This document shows positions 1 to 8,214 of a stretch of 64,000 bases of DNA, piece after piece. Numbering within the stretch: position 1 is the first letter of the stretch; each line of letters opens with the position of its first letter. The stretch is from Frondihabitans peucedani (GTDB lineage Bacteria > Actinomycetota > Actinomycetes > Actinomycetales > Microbacteriaceae): the NCBI RefSeq assembly GCF_039537585.1, contig NZ_BAABAU010000001.1, forward strand, positions 1,488,001 through 1,552,000, read 5' to 3'. The notes beneath the pieces were generated by a model, which was given only the letters and a program-made list of their open reading frames with translations, was not told the DNA's origin and did not search any database. A program made the translations under genes and the position numbers.

Positions 1-110
1 AGGCGGTCGGCCAGATCCGGCTCTTCACCGGTGGAGCGCAGGATCAGCCGCTCGCCGACGAGGCCGACGTCAGGGCGGCCATGCGCGCCGCCGTCGACCT
101 CCCCGCCTGA
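1..110 (+). CDS. C-terminal end of a shikimate dehydrogenase-like protein (partial)
   Basis: Only the last 35 codons are present, reading in frame from base 3 to a TGA at 108-110. The visible tail (AVGQIRLFTGG near the edge, then ADVRAAMRAAV) resembles the C-terminal helix of actinobacterial shikimate dehydrogenases, where a QAVxQxxxF segment packs on the NADP domain. The next gene is aroD, which catalyses the preceding step of the shikimate pathway, so the assignment fits the context. The catalytic part lies outside the window, so this is an inference from about 35 residues; another oxidoreductase is possible. Confidence 0.4.
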   Translation, partial: AVGQIRLFTGGAQDQPLADEADVRAAMRAAVDLPA

Positions 111-120
111 CCGGGTCGAG

Positions 121-126
121 TAACCT
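121..126 (+). promoter_or_regulatory. Candidate -10 box (TAACCT) of a leaderless aroD transcript
   Basis: TAACCT ends 7 nt before the GTG start at 134, the spacing expected if transcription begins at or next to the start codon. No Shine-Dalgarno sequence precedes the start. Confidence 0.45.
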
Positions 127-133
127 CGCACTC

Positions 134-913
134 GTGACCGAGACCTTCCGCCCCGCCGTGATCCGAGGCGTCGAGTTCGGCCCCGGGCGCCCGAAGATCT
201 GCGTCCCGCTGACCGGCAGCACCGTCGAGGAGCTCCGCGACGGCGTCGCCGCCCTCGACGGCTCGTTCGTCGACCTCGTCGAGCTGCGCGCCGACCACTT
301 CGACGACGTCGACGACATCGACGAGGTGCTCCGCGCCACCGAGACGGTCCGCGAGAGCCTGCCCGACGAGATCCCGCTGCTCTTCACGTTCCGCTCGAAG
401 CCCGAGGGCGGCCAGCGCGACATCGACCCGGTCGCGTACGAGCGGCTGCTCCTCACCACCGTGCGCTCGGGCGCGATCGACGCCGTCGACGTCGAGATGT
501 TCACCGAGCTGGCCTCCCTCGAGCGGCTCGTCAACGGCGCACACGAGCGCGGCGTCGCCGTGATCATGTCGTCGCACGACTTCCAGCACACGCCGCCGCT
601 CGAGCAGATCGTCGCGCGGCTCCGCCTCCAGCAGGATCTCGGCGCCGACATCGTCAAGATCGCCGTCATGCCGGAGGCGCCCTCCGACGTGCTCACCCTG
701 CTGCAGGCGACCGGGGTGTTCGCCGAGAAGGCGACGAGACCCGCCATGACGATGTCGATGGGCCCGCTGGGCGTGGTGACGCGCCTGGCCGGCGAGACCT
801 TCGGATCCTGCGCGACCTTCGGCTCCGTCGGCGAGGCCAGCGCCCCCGGCCAGGTCGAGGCGAGGTCGCTGCGGGTCACCCTCGACCTGCTGCACGACGC
901 ACAGGTCGGCTGA
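134..913 (+). CDS. aroD: Type I 3-dehydroquinate dehydratase
   Basis: Cytosolic enzyme of 259 aa, the usual length, converting 3-dehydroquinate to 3-dehydroshikimate by Schiff-base chemistry. All class I signatures are visible: ELR at residues 50-52, the FTFRSKPEGGQ strand (84-94), the catalytic His in SSHDF (H148), the Schiff-base Lys in DIVKIAV (K175), and the C-terminal GxxxRLAG and GEASAPGQ substrate-binding segments. The GTG at 134 is chosen because a TAACCT box lies just upstream and the protein then begins at the normal distance from the first beta strand. Its stop overlaps the ATG of the efflux gene (TGATG), implying coupled translation. Confidence 0.95.
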   Translation: MTETFRPAVIRGVEFGPGRPKICVPLTGSTVEELRDGVAALDGSFVDLVELRADHFDDVDDIDEVLRATETVRESLPDEIPLLFTFRSKPEGGQRDIDPVAYERLLLTTVRSGAIDAVDVEMFTELASLERLVNGAHERGVAVIMSSHDFQHTPPLEQIVARLRLQQDLGADIVKIAVMPEAPSDVLTLLQATGVFAEKATRPAMTMSMGPLGVVTRLAGETFGSCATFGSVGEASAPGQVEARSLRVTLDLLHDAQVG

Positions 914-1821
914 TGTCGCACGACCACGCGGGCCCCGGAACCTCGACGGCGCGGCTCGGCATCGCCCTCGGGATCACCACCGCCATCCTGATCGCGGAGG
1001 TCGTCGGCGCCGCGGTGACCGACAGCCTCTCGCTGCTCGTCGACGCCGGCCACATGCTGACCGACGTCGCCGGCCTCACCGCCGCGCTGGTCGCCGCCTC
1101 GCTGATCCGTCGGCCCGCGACGTCCGCCCGAACCTGGGGGTTCCGTCGCGCGGAGGTGCTCGCAGCCCTCGGGCAGGCGGCCGTGCTGCTGGCCGTCGGC
1201 ATCTACGCGTTCGTCGAGGGCGTGCAGCGGCTGTTCGCGCCGCCCGACGTGCCGTCCGGGTCGCTGCTGGTCTTCGGTGTCATCGGCCTGGTGGGCAACA
1301 TCGCGTCGATCGCCGTGCTGGCGTCCGCACGCGGCGCGAACCTCAACCTGCGGGCGGCGTTCCTCGAGGTCGTCAACGACGCGCTCGGTTCGGTGGCCGT
1401 CATCGCGGGCGCACTCGTCATCGCCGCCACCGGCTGGCTCCAGGCCGACGCCCTCGCCGGCATGCTGATCTCGGTGCTGATCGTGCCCCGGACCCTCGCC
1501 CTCCTCCGCGAGACGACCGGCGTGCTCCTGGAGTCGACGCCGAAGGGGCTCGACCTCGACGCCGTGCGCGAGCACATGCTCGAGCTCCCCCACGTGCGCG
1601 GCATCCACGACCTGCACGCGTCGCAGATCGCCACCGGGCTGCCCGTCATCAGCGCGCACATCGTCGTCGAGCAGGGCTGCTTCGAGGACGGCCACGCGCC
1701 GCGGATCCTCGACGACCTCCAGGCGTGCGTCCTGGAGCACTTCGCCGTGCAGATCGAGCACTCGACCTTCCAGCTGGAGCCTGAGACGCACCAGCAGCAC
1801 GAGCACGTCGACCACGCCTGA
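913..1821 (+). CDS. Cation diffusion facilitator (Zn/Co-type efflux protein)
   Basis: A 302-aa CDF transporter with six predicted membrane helices and a cytosolic C-terminal metal-sensing domain; it exchanges divalent metal for protons across the cytoplasmic membrane. TM2 carries the canonical HxxxD metal site (H47-D51 in DAGHMLTD). At the matching TM5 site the sequence is FLEVVNDALGS, so the usual His is Glu (E152) while Asp (D156) is kept. His residues flank both ends (SHDH at the N terminus, HQQHEHVDH at the C terminus), consistent with metal handling. The start overlaps the aroD stop by one base. Metal specificity cannot be settled from sequence. Confidence 0.88.
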   Translation: MSHDHAGPGTSTARLGIALGITTAILIAEVVGAAVTDSLSLLVDAGHMLTDVAGLTAALVAASLIRRPATSARTWGFRRAEVLAALGQAAVLLAVGIYAFVEGVQRLFAPPDVPSGSLLVFGVIGLVGNIASIAVLASARGANLNLRAAFLEVVNDALGSVAVIAGALVIAATGWLQADALAGMLISVLIVPRTLALLRETTGVLLESTPKGLDLDAVREHMLELPHVRGIHDLHASQIATGLPVISAHIVVEQGCFEDGHAPRILDDLQACVLEHFAVQIEHSTFQLEPETHQQHEHVDHA

Positions 1822-1884
1822 GCTTCGGCCTCTGCCCTCGGCTGCTGCGTGTGCCGCTGCTGCGTCGGCGACTGTCTACATCTC

Positions 1885-1914
1885 TGTGTATCGTGTGTGA
1901 AACACGAATACACA
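1885..1914. promoter_or_regulatory. Extended inverted repeat before a small membrane protein gene
   Basis: TCGTGT (1891-1896) and ACACGA (1902-1907) form perfect arms around GTGAA. The symmetry continues outward with TGTGTA on the left and ATACACA on the right if one base is bulged. It ends directly before the ATGGAG ribosome site of the gene at 1926, so it is either an operator over the promoter or a 5' UTR hairpin. Confidence 0.55.
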
Positions 1915-1925
1915 ATGGAGTGGAA

Positions 1926-2270
1926 ATGATGCGATCTCGAACTGCTGCACCCGTTCTGACACTGGCCCTCGTAGCGGCGAGCTTGACGTGCACCACAGAA
2001 GCCCGGGCAGCCGCCCTCCCCTCGGACGACGCTTCTGCCCGGACAGCCGCTGCGGAATTCACCGTGCTCCCGCGATCGGTGCGCCGTCCGATCACCGCAC
2101 TCGTCGTGTCATTGGCGGCAATGACGGTAGGACTCTGGGCTGTGGCCTCGGATCCAGGCGGGGCGTTGTTCTGGGTTGCACACATCGGGCTCGTCGTCGC
2201 CACCGGGGCTGCAGGGATCAGCACCACCGCTTCGATCCGCCTCTCACTGCGGGCCCGACGCGGCACGTGA
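1926..2270 (+). CDS. Small membrane protein of unknown function
   Basis: I do not recognise this family. From ATG 1926 (or 1929) it encodes about 114 aa: an N-terminal signal-like helix (TAAPVLTLALVAASL, residues 6-20), a polar stretch of about 30 residues, then two hydrophobic helices (ITALVVSLAAMTVGLWAV and ALFWVAHIGLVVATGAA) and a basic tail ending RRGT. An open frame extends upstream to 1851, but a ggag site at 1917-1920 supports 1926. Codons such as TCT, ACT, GTT and CGA are commoner than in neighbours and local GC is lower, which may mean recent acquisition. It converges on the oxidoreductase gene. Confidence 0.65.
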   Translation: MMRSRTAAPVLTLALVAASLTCTTEARAAALPSDDASARTAAAEFTVLPRSVRRPITALVVSLAAMTVGLWAVASDPGGALFWVAHIGLVVATGAAGISTTASIRLSLRARRGT

Positions 2271-2292
2271 GAAGGAGGAGCACGACGCAGGA

Positions 2293-3423
2293 TCAGGCGG
2301 GGACGTCCACCCAGGCCGACGTCGCCGCGCTCTCGAGCACCGCGTCGATGAGCCGCGCCGCCCGCAGCCCGTCGGCGAAGGTCGGCAGCCCCTCGGGCGA
2401 CCCGCCGCGGACGGCGGAGTAGGTGTCTTGGAGGAAAGCCGCGAACGCGTCGCGGTAGCCCATCGGGTGCCCGGCGGGCACGAGGTTCAGCCTCGCCTGG
2501 TCGGCCGAGACGTCGCCCTCGCCCCGGTTCAGGATCGTCGACCCGGCCTCCGCCCCCAGCCACACGCTCTCGGGAGACTCCTGGTCGAACACCGCGGAGC
2601 CGCGCGATCCGTCGACCTCGATCCAGAGGCGGTTCTTGCGGCCCGCCGACACCTGCGAGATGACGGCGTTGCCGACCGCGCCGGAGGTGGTGCGGAAGGT
2701 GGCGGTGGCCGTGTCTTCGGTGGTGACGTCGAGCACGGGTGCGTCGGCGGATCCTGCGCCCCCGAAGGACCGGCCCGTGGGCGCCGGGCGGGCCGGGTAG
2801 GCGATGGTGGTCACGGCGTTGACGGCGGTGAAGCGCTCCCCCGAGACGAACTCCGCCAGGTCGCACCAGTGCGAGCCGATGTCGGCGAAGGCCCGCGACG
2901 GACCGCCGAGGTCGGGGTCGACCCGCCAGGACGAGGCCAGGGGGTCGAGGAGCCAGTCCTGGAGGTAGGAGCCGTGGACGAGGTGGATCGCGCCGAGGTC
3001 GCCTCGGATCCTGCGCGCGCGGAGCTCGCGGACGAGCGGGTGGTACCGGTAGGCGAACGGCACGGTCGCGACCACTCCCGCGGCGGCAGCGGCGTCGACG
3101 AGCTCGGAGGCCTCCTCGGCCGTCAGCGCGAGCGGCTTCTCGCAGACGACGTGGAGCCCGGCCCGGATCGCCCGCAGCGCGTAGCCGTGGTGCGTCGCGT
3201 TGGGCGTGCAGAGCTGGACCACGTCGGGCCGGTCGGCGACGAGGTCGTCGAACGAGTCGTAGGCCGACGGCACGCCCCAGGCCTCCGCGAATTCGGCTGA
3301 GCGGGCGGGCGTGGAGCCGAGGACGCCCACCACCTCGGCCCCGGCGTCGCGCGCCGCCCGGCGGTGCACCTCGCCGATCATGCCCGTGCCGACGATGGCG
3401 ACGCGCAGCGGGGTGGTGGCCAT
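2293..3423 (-). CDS. Gfo/Idh/MocA-family NAD(P)-dependent oxidoreductase
   Basis: A 376-aa protein, normal for the family. The N-terminal Rossmann fold begins VAIVGTGMIGEVH (residues 8-20), and the diagnostic EKP motif of this family lies in HVVCEKPLALT near residue 97. The C-terminal part is the alpha/beta substrate domain (GSHWCDLAEF contains the His-Asp pair often used in catalysis). Family members oxidise or reduce sugars, inositols and related polyols. The substrate is not determinable here; the gene is monocistronic and convergent with the small membrane protein gene. Confidence 0.88.
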   Translation of the reverse strand: MATTPLRVAIVGTGMIGEVHRRAARDAGAEVVGVLGSTPARSAEFAEAWGVPSAYDSFDDLVADRPDVVQLCTPNATHHGYALRAIRAGLHVVCEKPLALTAEEASELVDAAAAAGVVATVPFAYRYHPLVRELRARRIRGDLGAIHLVHGSYLQDWLLDPLASSWRVDPDLGGPSRAFADIGSHWCDLAEFVSGERFTAVNAVTTIAYPARPAPTGRSFGGAGSADAPVLDVTTEDTATATFRTTSGAVGNAVISQVSAGRKNRLWIEVDGSRGSAVFDQESPESVWLGAEAGSTILNRGEGDVSADQARLNLVPAGHPMGYRDAFAAFLQDTYSAVRGGSPEGLPTFADGLRAARLIDAVLESAATSAWVDVPA

Positions 3424-3585
3424 GGTGCTCCCTAGCGGTCGGCGATTCTCCCGTCTCGATCTAACCGAGACTTCTGACGGGTGTCAAACAAAAGCACCGC
3501 TCGTATCGGCGAAAGCCCCTCGACGCCGCGCGGCACCCTCGACGGCCGGGGTGGTTTCCCCGCGACCCTGGGGCATGATCGGCTC

Positions 3586-5340
3586 ATGCGTTCTGTTCCG
3601 AGCACCACCGCGTACCGCGAGGCGCGCGACCACCTGTTCGCCGTGGCCTCCGGCGACACCAGCGCCGACGCCTTCCGCTGGCCCGACATCGGCGACACCT
3701 TCAACTGGGCGACCGACTGGTTCGACGTCGTCGCGAGCGGGAACGACAGGATCGCGCTCTGGATCGTCGAGGAGGACGGCTCCGAGTCGAAGACGACCTA
3801 CGCCGAGATGTCCCGCCGCTCCGACCGGCTCGCCGACGCGTTCCAGGGGCTCGGGATCGGCAAGGGCGACCACGTCCTCCTGATGCTGGGCAACCAGTAC
3901 GAGCTGTGGGAGACGATGCTCGCCGTGATGAAGCTGGGGGCGGTGATCCTGCCGACCTCGACCATGCTCGAGGCGCACGACCTGCAGGATCGCGTCGAGC
4001 GCGGCCACGTGGCTCACGTCATCGCCGCCGTCGACGAGACCTCCAAGTTCGGCACCGTCGAGGGCGGCTTCACCCGCATCTCGGTGGGCGGGAGCGCGCC
4101 GGGCTGGACCGACTACCCCGACTCGCTCACGCCCGCAGCGGACAGCACGGCAGACCCCGCCACCCGACGCCCCGACGTCGCCACCGCCCCCGACGACCCC
4201 TGCCTGATCTACTTCACCTCCGGCACCACGTCGAAGCCGAAGATGGTCGTCCACACGCAGGCGTCGTATCCGGTCGGCCACCTCAGCACGATGTACTGGC
4301 TGGGGCTGCGACCCGGCGACGTGCAGCTCGCCATCAGCTCGCCCGGCTGGGGCAAGCACGCGTGGAGCTGCTTCTTCTCCCCCTGGATCGCCGAGGCGAC
4401 CGTCTTCGTGTACAACTACGGCCGCTTCGACGCGTCGGCGCTCCTCGCCCAGCTCGAACGCGCCCAGGTGACGACGTACTGCGCTCCGCCGACGGTCTGG
4501 CGCCTGATGATCCAGGCCGACCTCGGCGAGCGCCCGTCGGCCCTCCGCGAGATCGTGTCGGCCGGCGAGCCGCTGAACCCGGAGGTCATCGCGCGGGTCG
4601 AGGAGGCCTGGGGCCTCACCATCCGCGACGGCTACGGCCAGACCGAGACGACCGCGATCATCGGCAACCCGCCGGGGGGCGAGCTGAAGCCGGGCTCGAT
4701 GGGGCTGCCGCTTCCCGGGGTGACCGTGATCCTGCTCGACCCGCTGACCGGTGAGGCGGGTGACGAGGGCGAGGTGTGCCTCGACCTGACCGAGCGGCCG
4801 ACGAACCTGATGGCGGGCTACTTCGGCGATCCTGCGCGGACGGAGAGCGCCCTCCGCGACGGCTTCTTCCACACCGGCGACGTGGCCGTGCGCGACGCCG
4901 ACGGGTTCATCACGTTCGTGGGCCGCACCGACGACATCTTCAAGTCGTCCGACTACAAGGTGTCGCCGTTCGAGGTCGAGAGCGTCCTGCTCGAGCACCC
5001 GGCCGTCGCCGAGTCGGCCGTGGTGCCGGCTCCCGACGACGTCAGGCTCAACGTCGTCAAGGCGTACGTCACCCTCGCCGCCGGCTGGGAGCCCACAGCC
5101 GAGACCGCCCTGGCCGTGCTCTCCCACGCGCGGACCGGCCTCCCCGCCTACGAGCGCGTGCGGCGCATCGAGTTCGGACCGCTGCCGAAGACGATCTCGG
5201 GCAAGATCCGCCGGGTCGAGCTCCGCGAGCGCGAGGCGCAGGCCGCCCTGCCCGGGAGCGAGCCGCTGACCGGCGAGTGGCGCGACGGCGACTTCGCCGA
5301 GCTGTCGAGCGGGACACGCAGGATCACGCCCCGGCCCTGA
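3586..5340 (+). CDS. AMP-forming acyl-CoA synthetase (medium-chain type)
   Basis: A 584-aa adenylate-forming ligase that activates a carboxylic acid to its CoA thioester. Visible motifs in order: FNWATDWFD near the N terminus (typical of ACSM-like ligases), the P-loop YFTSGTTSKPKM, the DGYGQTETT adenylate motif, GFFHTGDVAVRD, the hinge GRTDDIFKSSDYKVSP, and the C-terminal catalytic Lys in PKTISGKIRR. The open frame runs upstream to 3481, but ATG 3586 gives the family's normal N terminus. The next gene (SMP-30 type) follows after 35 bp but has its own -10 box. The acid substrate is unknown. Confidence 0.9.
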   Translation: MRSVPSTTAYREARDHLFAVASGDTSADAFRWPDIGDTFNWATDWFDVVASGNDRIALWIVEEDGSESKTTYAEMSRRSDRLADAFQGLGIGKGDHVLLMLGNQYELWETMLAVMKLGAVILPTSTMLEAHDLQDRVERGHVAHVIAAVDETSKFGTVEGGFTRISVGGSAPGWTDYPDSLTPAADSTADPATRRPDVATAPDDPCLIYFTSGTTSKPKMVVHTQASYPVGHLSTMYWLGLRPGDVQLAISSPGWGKHAWSCFFSPWIAEATVFVYNYGRFDASALLAQLERAQVTTYCAPPTVWRLMIQADLGERPSALREIVSAGEPLNPEVIARVEEAWGLTIRDGYGQTETTAIIGNPPGGELKPGSMGLPLPGVTVILLDPLTGEAGDEGEVCLDLTERPTNLMAGYFGDPARTESALRDGFFHTGDVAVRDADGFITFVGRTDDIFKSSDYKVSPFEVESVLLEHPAVAESAVVPAPDDVRLNVVKAYVTLAAGWEPTAETALAVLSHARTGLPAYERVRRIEFGPLPKTISGKIRRVELREREAQAALPGSEPLTGEWRDGDFAELSSGTRRITPRP

Positions 5341-5362
5341 CGGATCGACGCCGCCGGCGCGC

Positions 5363-5368
5363 TAGGGT
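5363..5368 (+). promoter_or_regulatory. Candidate -10 box (TAGGGT), leaderless start of the SMP-30 gene
   Basis: TAGGGT ends 7 nt before ATG 5376, and no ribosome-binding sequence is visible. Confidence 0.45.
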
Positions 5369-5375
5369 CGGGTCC

Positions 5376-6263
5376 ATGAACGACGTCGTCACCGCGGGTC
5401 TGATCGAGGCTGGGCTGATCGCTGCGGAGGCGTCGCTCGACCACCTGTCCGACCAGTCGACCTGGGCCGAGGGCCCGTGCTGGATCCCCGAGTCGCAGAG
5501 GCTCCGCTGGAGCGACATCATCGGGAACCGCGTGATGGAGTGGTCGTGGGAGACCGGCGAGACCGTCGTGCAGCTCGCCGGAGCGGAACACGCGAACGGC
5601 CGGATCCTCGACCGGAACGGCGACGTCGTCCAGTGCTCGCACGGCAGGCGCCGCGTCGAGAGGGTCCGAGGCGACGAGATCACCTCGATCGTGTCCGACT
5701 GGCAGGGCGTGCGGCTCAACTCCCCGAACGACCTCGTGGTGACACGAGACGGGGCCGTCTGGTTCACCGACCCCGACTACGGCCTCACCTCGCCCGGGGA
5801 GGGGCACCCCGGAGACCTCGAGTACGACGACCACTGGGTGTTCCGCATCGACGAGGCGACCGGCGACTACCGCCCGGTGATCCTGGATGCCGACCGGCCG
5901 AACGGGCTGGTGTTCTCGCCCGACGAGTCGATCCTGTACATCGCCGACTCCGGCACGGCCGACATCCGCGCCTACGACGTCGTGAACGGTCACCGCTGCA
6001 AGGACTCCCGCATCTTCGCGAAGATCGAGAGCGGCGTCCCCGACGGGATGCGCGTCGACGAGCACGGCAACCTGTGGTCGACGCACCGTCACGGTGTGAT
6101 CGTCTTCGCCCCCGATGCGACCGAGATCGGCAGGATCGCGATCCCCGAGGTGACGGCCAACCTCTGCTGGGGCGGACCGACCGGCCAGACCCTCTTCTTC
6201 ACGGCCACGACCGGGCTCTACCGGCTGGAGACGCTGACGCGCGACGCGCACCTTCGACGCTGA
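5376..6263 (+). CDS. SMP-30/gluconolactonase family hydrolase
   Basis: A 295-aa six-bladed beta-propeller lactonase, the family's usual size. Metal-binding residues are recognisable: Glu in WAEGPCW (N-terminal blade), Asn in NSPNDLVV, Asn in RPNGLVFSPD and Asp in PDGMRVDEHGNLW. Members open sugar lactones such as gluconolactone in the cytosol or periplasm; no signal peptide is present, so it is probably cytosolic. It follows the acyl-CoA synthetase and converges on sodA with a strong terminator between them. The physiological lactone is unknown. Confidence 0.88.
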   Translation: MNDVVTAGLIEAGLIAAEASLDHLSDQSTWAEGPCWIPESQRLRWSDIIGNRVMEWSWETGETVVQLAGAEHANGRILDRNGDVVQCSHGRRRVERVRGDEITSIVSDWQGVRLNSPNDLVVTRDGAVWFTDPDYGLTSPGEGHPGDLEYDDHWVFRIDEATGDYRPVILDADRPNGLVFSPDESILYIADSGTADIRAYDVVNGHRCKDSRIFAKIESGVPDGMRVDEHGNLWSTHRHGVIVFAPDATEIGRIAIPEVTANLCWGGPTGQTLFFTATTGLYRLETLTRDAHLRR

Positions 6264-6294
6264 CGCGCTCCGCGCACCTAGGCTCGCGACACGA

Positions 6295-6330
6295 CGAAGC
6301 GCCCGCCACCTCGGGGTGACGGGCGCTTCG
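6295..6330. terminator. Bidirectional hairpin terminator
   Basis: Arms 6295-6310 and 6315-6330 pair at 15 of 16 positions around a 4-nt TCGG loop. It separates two convergent genes (lactonase and sodA) and can serve both. Confidence 0.8.
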
Positions 6331-6346
6331 GCTGGACCGGGACGAC

Positions 6347-6970
6347 CTAGAAGACGAGCAGGCCGTCGGTCTTCGTGGTCGCGGCCGTGTAGCGGGCCTG
6401 GACGTTCTCCCACGACACGATGTTCCAGAACGCCTTGACGTAGTCGGCGCGGACGTTCTTGTAGTCGAGGTAGTAGGCGTGCTCCCAGACGTCGAGCATC
6501 AGCAGCGGCACGAGGCCGAGCGGCACGTTGCCCTGCTGGTCGAACAGCTGGAAGATCGCGAGCTTCTTGCCGATCGAGTCGTAGGCGAGGACGGCCCAGC
6601 CGGAGCCCTGGACGCCGAGCGCGGTGGCGGTGAAGTGGGCGGTGAACTTGTCGAACGAGCCGAACTGGTCGTCGATCGCCGCGGCGAGGTCGCCGGTGGG
6701 CTTGTCGCCGCCCTCGGGCGACAGGTTGGTCCAGAAGATCGAGTGGTTGACGTGGCCGCCGAGGTTGAAGGCGAGGTCTTTCTCGAGCTTGTTGACGTTG
6801 GCGAGGTTGCCCGAGTCGCGGGCCTCCTGCAGCTGCGCGAGGGCGGTGTTCGCTCCCGTGACGTAGGTCTGGTGGTGCTTGGAGTGGTGCAGCTCCATGA
6901 TCGTCCCGGAGATGCTCGGCGCGAGGGCCGAGTAGTCGTAGGCGAGGTCCGGAAGAGTGTATTCAGCCAC
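6347..6970 (-). CDS. sodA: Superoxide dismutase, Mn type
   Basis: A 207-aa Fe/Mn-family dismutase removing superoxide. Metal ligands are seen in ELHHSKHH (H28), [10 protein letters not shown], and [11 protein letters not shown] (Asp and His). Gly-Gly-His in the second motif and Gln in GVQGSGW are the pattern of Mn enzymes. GTG at 6970 is chosen because translation from it begins AEYTLPDL, the universal start of these proteins; an upstream open extension has no similarity. Codons are highly biased, as expected for an abundant protein. The adjacent divergent gene encodes a heme oxygenase. Confidence 0.95.
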   Translation of the reverse strand: MAEYTLPDLAYDYSALAPSISGTIMELHHSKHHQTYVTGANTALAQLQEARDSGNLANVNKLEKDLAFNLGGHVNHSIFWTNLSPEGGDKPTGDLAAAIDDQFGSFDKFTAHFTATALGVQGSGWAVLAYDSIGKKLAIFQLFDQQGNVPLGLVPLLMLDVWEHAYYLDYKNVRADYVKAFWNIVSWENVQARYTAATTKTDGLLVF

Positions 6971-7135
6971 GTTCGTCACTTTCGTTAGAGGAAGCAGTGT
7001 CTCGAGGGTTCCGTGAGGTGCGGAGCCGACCCCAAGCCTAGGATCCCAGGCCCACCTCGGGTCAAGCTCGCTCCCAGGAAGGCCCTCGCGGGGCGTCATA
7101 CTCTGCACGGACGACCCCCGAGAGAAGAGAGATCC

Positions 7136-7483
7136 ATGTCCGTCGTCAAGATCAACGCCATCCACGTCCCCGAGGGCCAGGGGGCCGAGCTCGAGAAGCG
7201 GTTCGCCGCTCGCAAGCACTCCGTCGACGGCTCCAAGGGCTTCGAGGGGTTCCAGCTGCTGCGTCCGGTCAAGGGCGACGACCGCTACTTCGTCGTGACG
7301 ACGTGGGACTCCGAGGAGAGCTTCCAGGAGTGGTCCGCGAACGGCGCCGAGGCTGCTCACGCTGCCCCTGCGGGTGGCGGACACGGCGGCGGAGCATCCG
7401 GCGGCCAGTCCGCGGGCGAGGGCGCCCGTCGCCCGGTCGCGACCGGCGCCGACCTCCTCGAGTTCGAGGTCGTCGAGCTCTGA
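7136..7483 (+). CDS. MhuD-like heme-degrading monooxygenase
   Basis: A 115-aa ferredoxin-like (ABM/IsdG fold) protein. The first 75 residues are strikingly like mycobacterial Mhu[22 protein letters not shown] and [16 protein letters not shown], with the three heme-site residues N7, W66 and H75 all in the MhuD positions. MhuD-type enzymes cleave heme to release iron. After H75 there is a Gly/His-rich insertion of about 20 residues before the conserved [15 protein letters not shown] end. ATG 7136 has an AGAGAAGAGAG ribosome site. It is transcribed away from sodA, a plausible iron/oxidative-stress pairing. Confidence 0.88.
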   Translation: MSVVKINAIHVPEGQGAELEKRFAARKHSVDGSKGFEGFQLLRPVKGDDRYFVVTTWDSEESFQEWSANGAEAAHAAPAGGGHGGGASGGQSAGEGARRPVATGADLLEFEVVEL

Positions 7484-7515
7484 GTCGGAGCCGCTCCGGG
7501 GCCCGCCGGTCGCGC

Positions 7516-7521
7516 TACTGT
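7516..7521 (+). promoter_or_regulatory. Candidate -10 box (TACTGT), leaderless start
   Basis: TACTGT ends 6 nt before the GTG at 7528, with no ribosome-binding site between. Confidence 0.45.
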
Positions 7522-7527
7522 GAACCC

Positions 7528-8214
7528 GTGAGCGACCGCGCGGAATTCCTGGGGGCCCTCCGAGACCTCTCGACCCGGAGGCCGGGTTCCACCGACCTCT
7601 GCGGCGCGTTCCTCCGGGTCCTGCCGGTCACAGGAGCCTCGGTCTCGACCCTCGGCGACCCGATCGGCACCGCCACCGTGTGCGCGAGCGACGCCCGGTC
7701 GGCGCGGCTCGACGAGATCCAGATGGACCTCGGCGAGGGGCCCTGCTGGGACGCCCTCTCGACCCGCTCCCCCGTCCTCGAGCACGAGCTCCAGCGCTCC
7801 ACGCACGAGCGGTGGCCGGTGGCGTCGTCCGCTCTCCGCGAGACCGGCATCGCCGCCGTCTTCGCATTCCCGCTCGCCTACGGCCGGCTCGGACTCGGAG
7901 CCGTCGACCTGTACTCCGACGATCCCGTGCCGCTCAGCCCCGACGACGTCGACGACGCGTCGGCTCTGGCGGGGGTCGCGGCCCGGCACGTCCTGCACGA
8001 CGCCCTGCGGTCTCTCGATCCTGCGCCCGAAGACGACGTCGACGCGTTCTCGCGGCGCGAGGTGCACCAGGCGACCGGCATGGTCTCGGCGCAGCTCGAC
8101 ATCGGCGTCGACGACGCCCTGCTCGTGCTCCGCGGCCACGCGTTCGCCACGTCGACGCCCCTCCGCGAGGTCGCGGCCGACGTCGTGGCCCGTCGACTGG
8201 ACTTCAGCGAGTGA
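7528..8214 (+). CDS. GAF-ANTAR regulator 1
   Basis: A 228-aa protein with an N-terminal GAF sensory domain (about residues 15-165; [12 protein letters not shown] and the VFAFPL strand are typical) and a C-terminal ANTAR RNA-binding domain (about 175-225; [20 protein letters not shown]... and [14 protein letters not shown]). ANTAR proteins bind paired hairpins in nascent RNA and prevent termination; the ligand of the GAF domain and the target RNA are unknown. The stop overlaps the GTG of a second GAF-ANTAR gene, so the two are made together. Confidence 0.9.
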   Translation: MSDRAEFLGALRDLSTRRPGSTDLCGAFLRVLPVTGASVSTLGDPIGTATVCASDARSARLDEIQMDLGEGPCWDALSTRSPVLEHELQRSTHERWPVASSALRETGIAAVFAFPLAYGRLGLGAVDLYSDDPVPLSPDDVDDASALAGVAARHVLHDALRSLDPAPEDDVDAFSRREVHQATGMVSAQLDIGVDDALLVLRGHAFATSTPLREVAADVVARRLDFSE

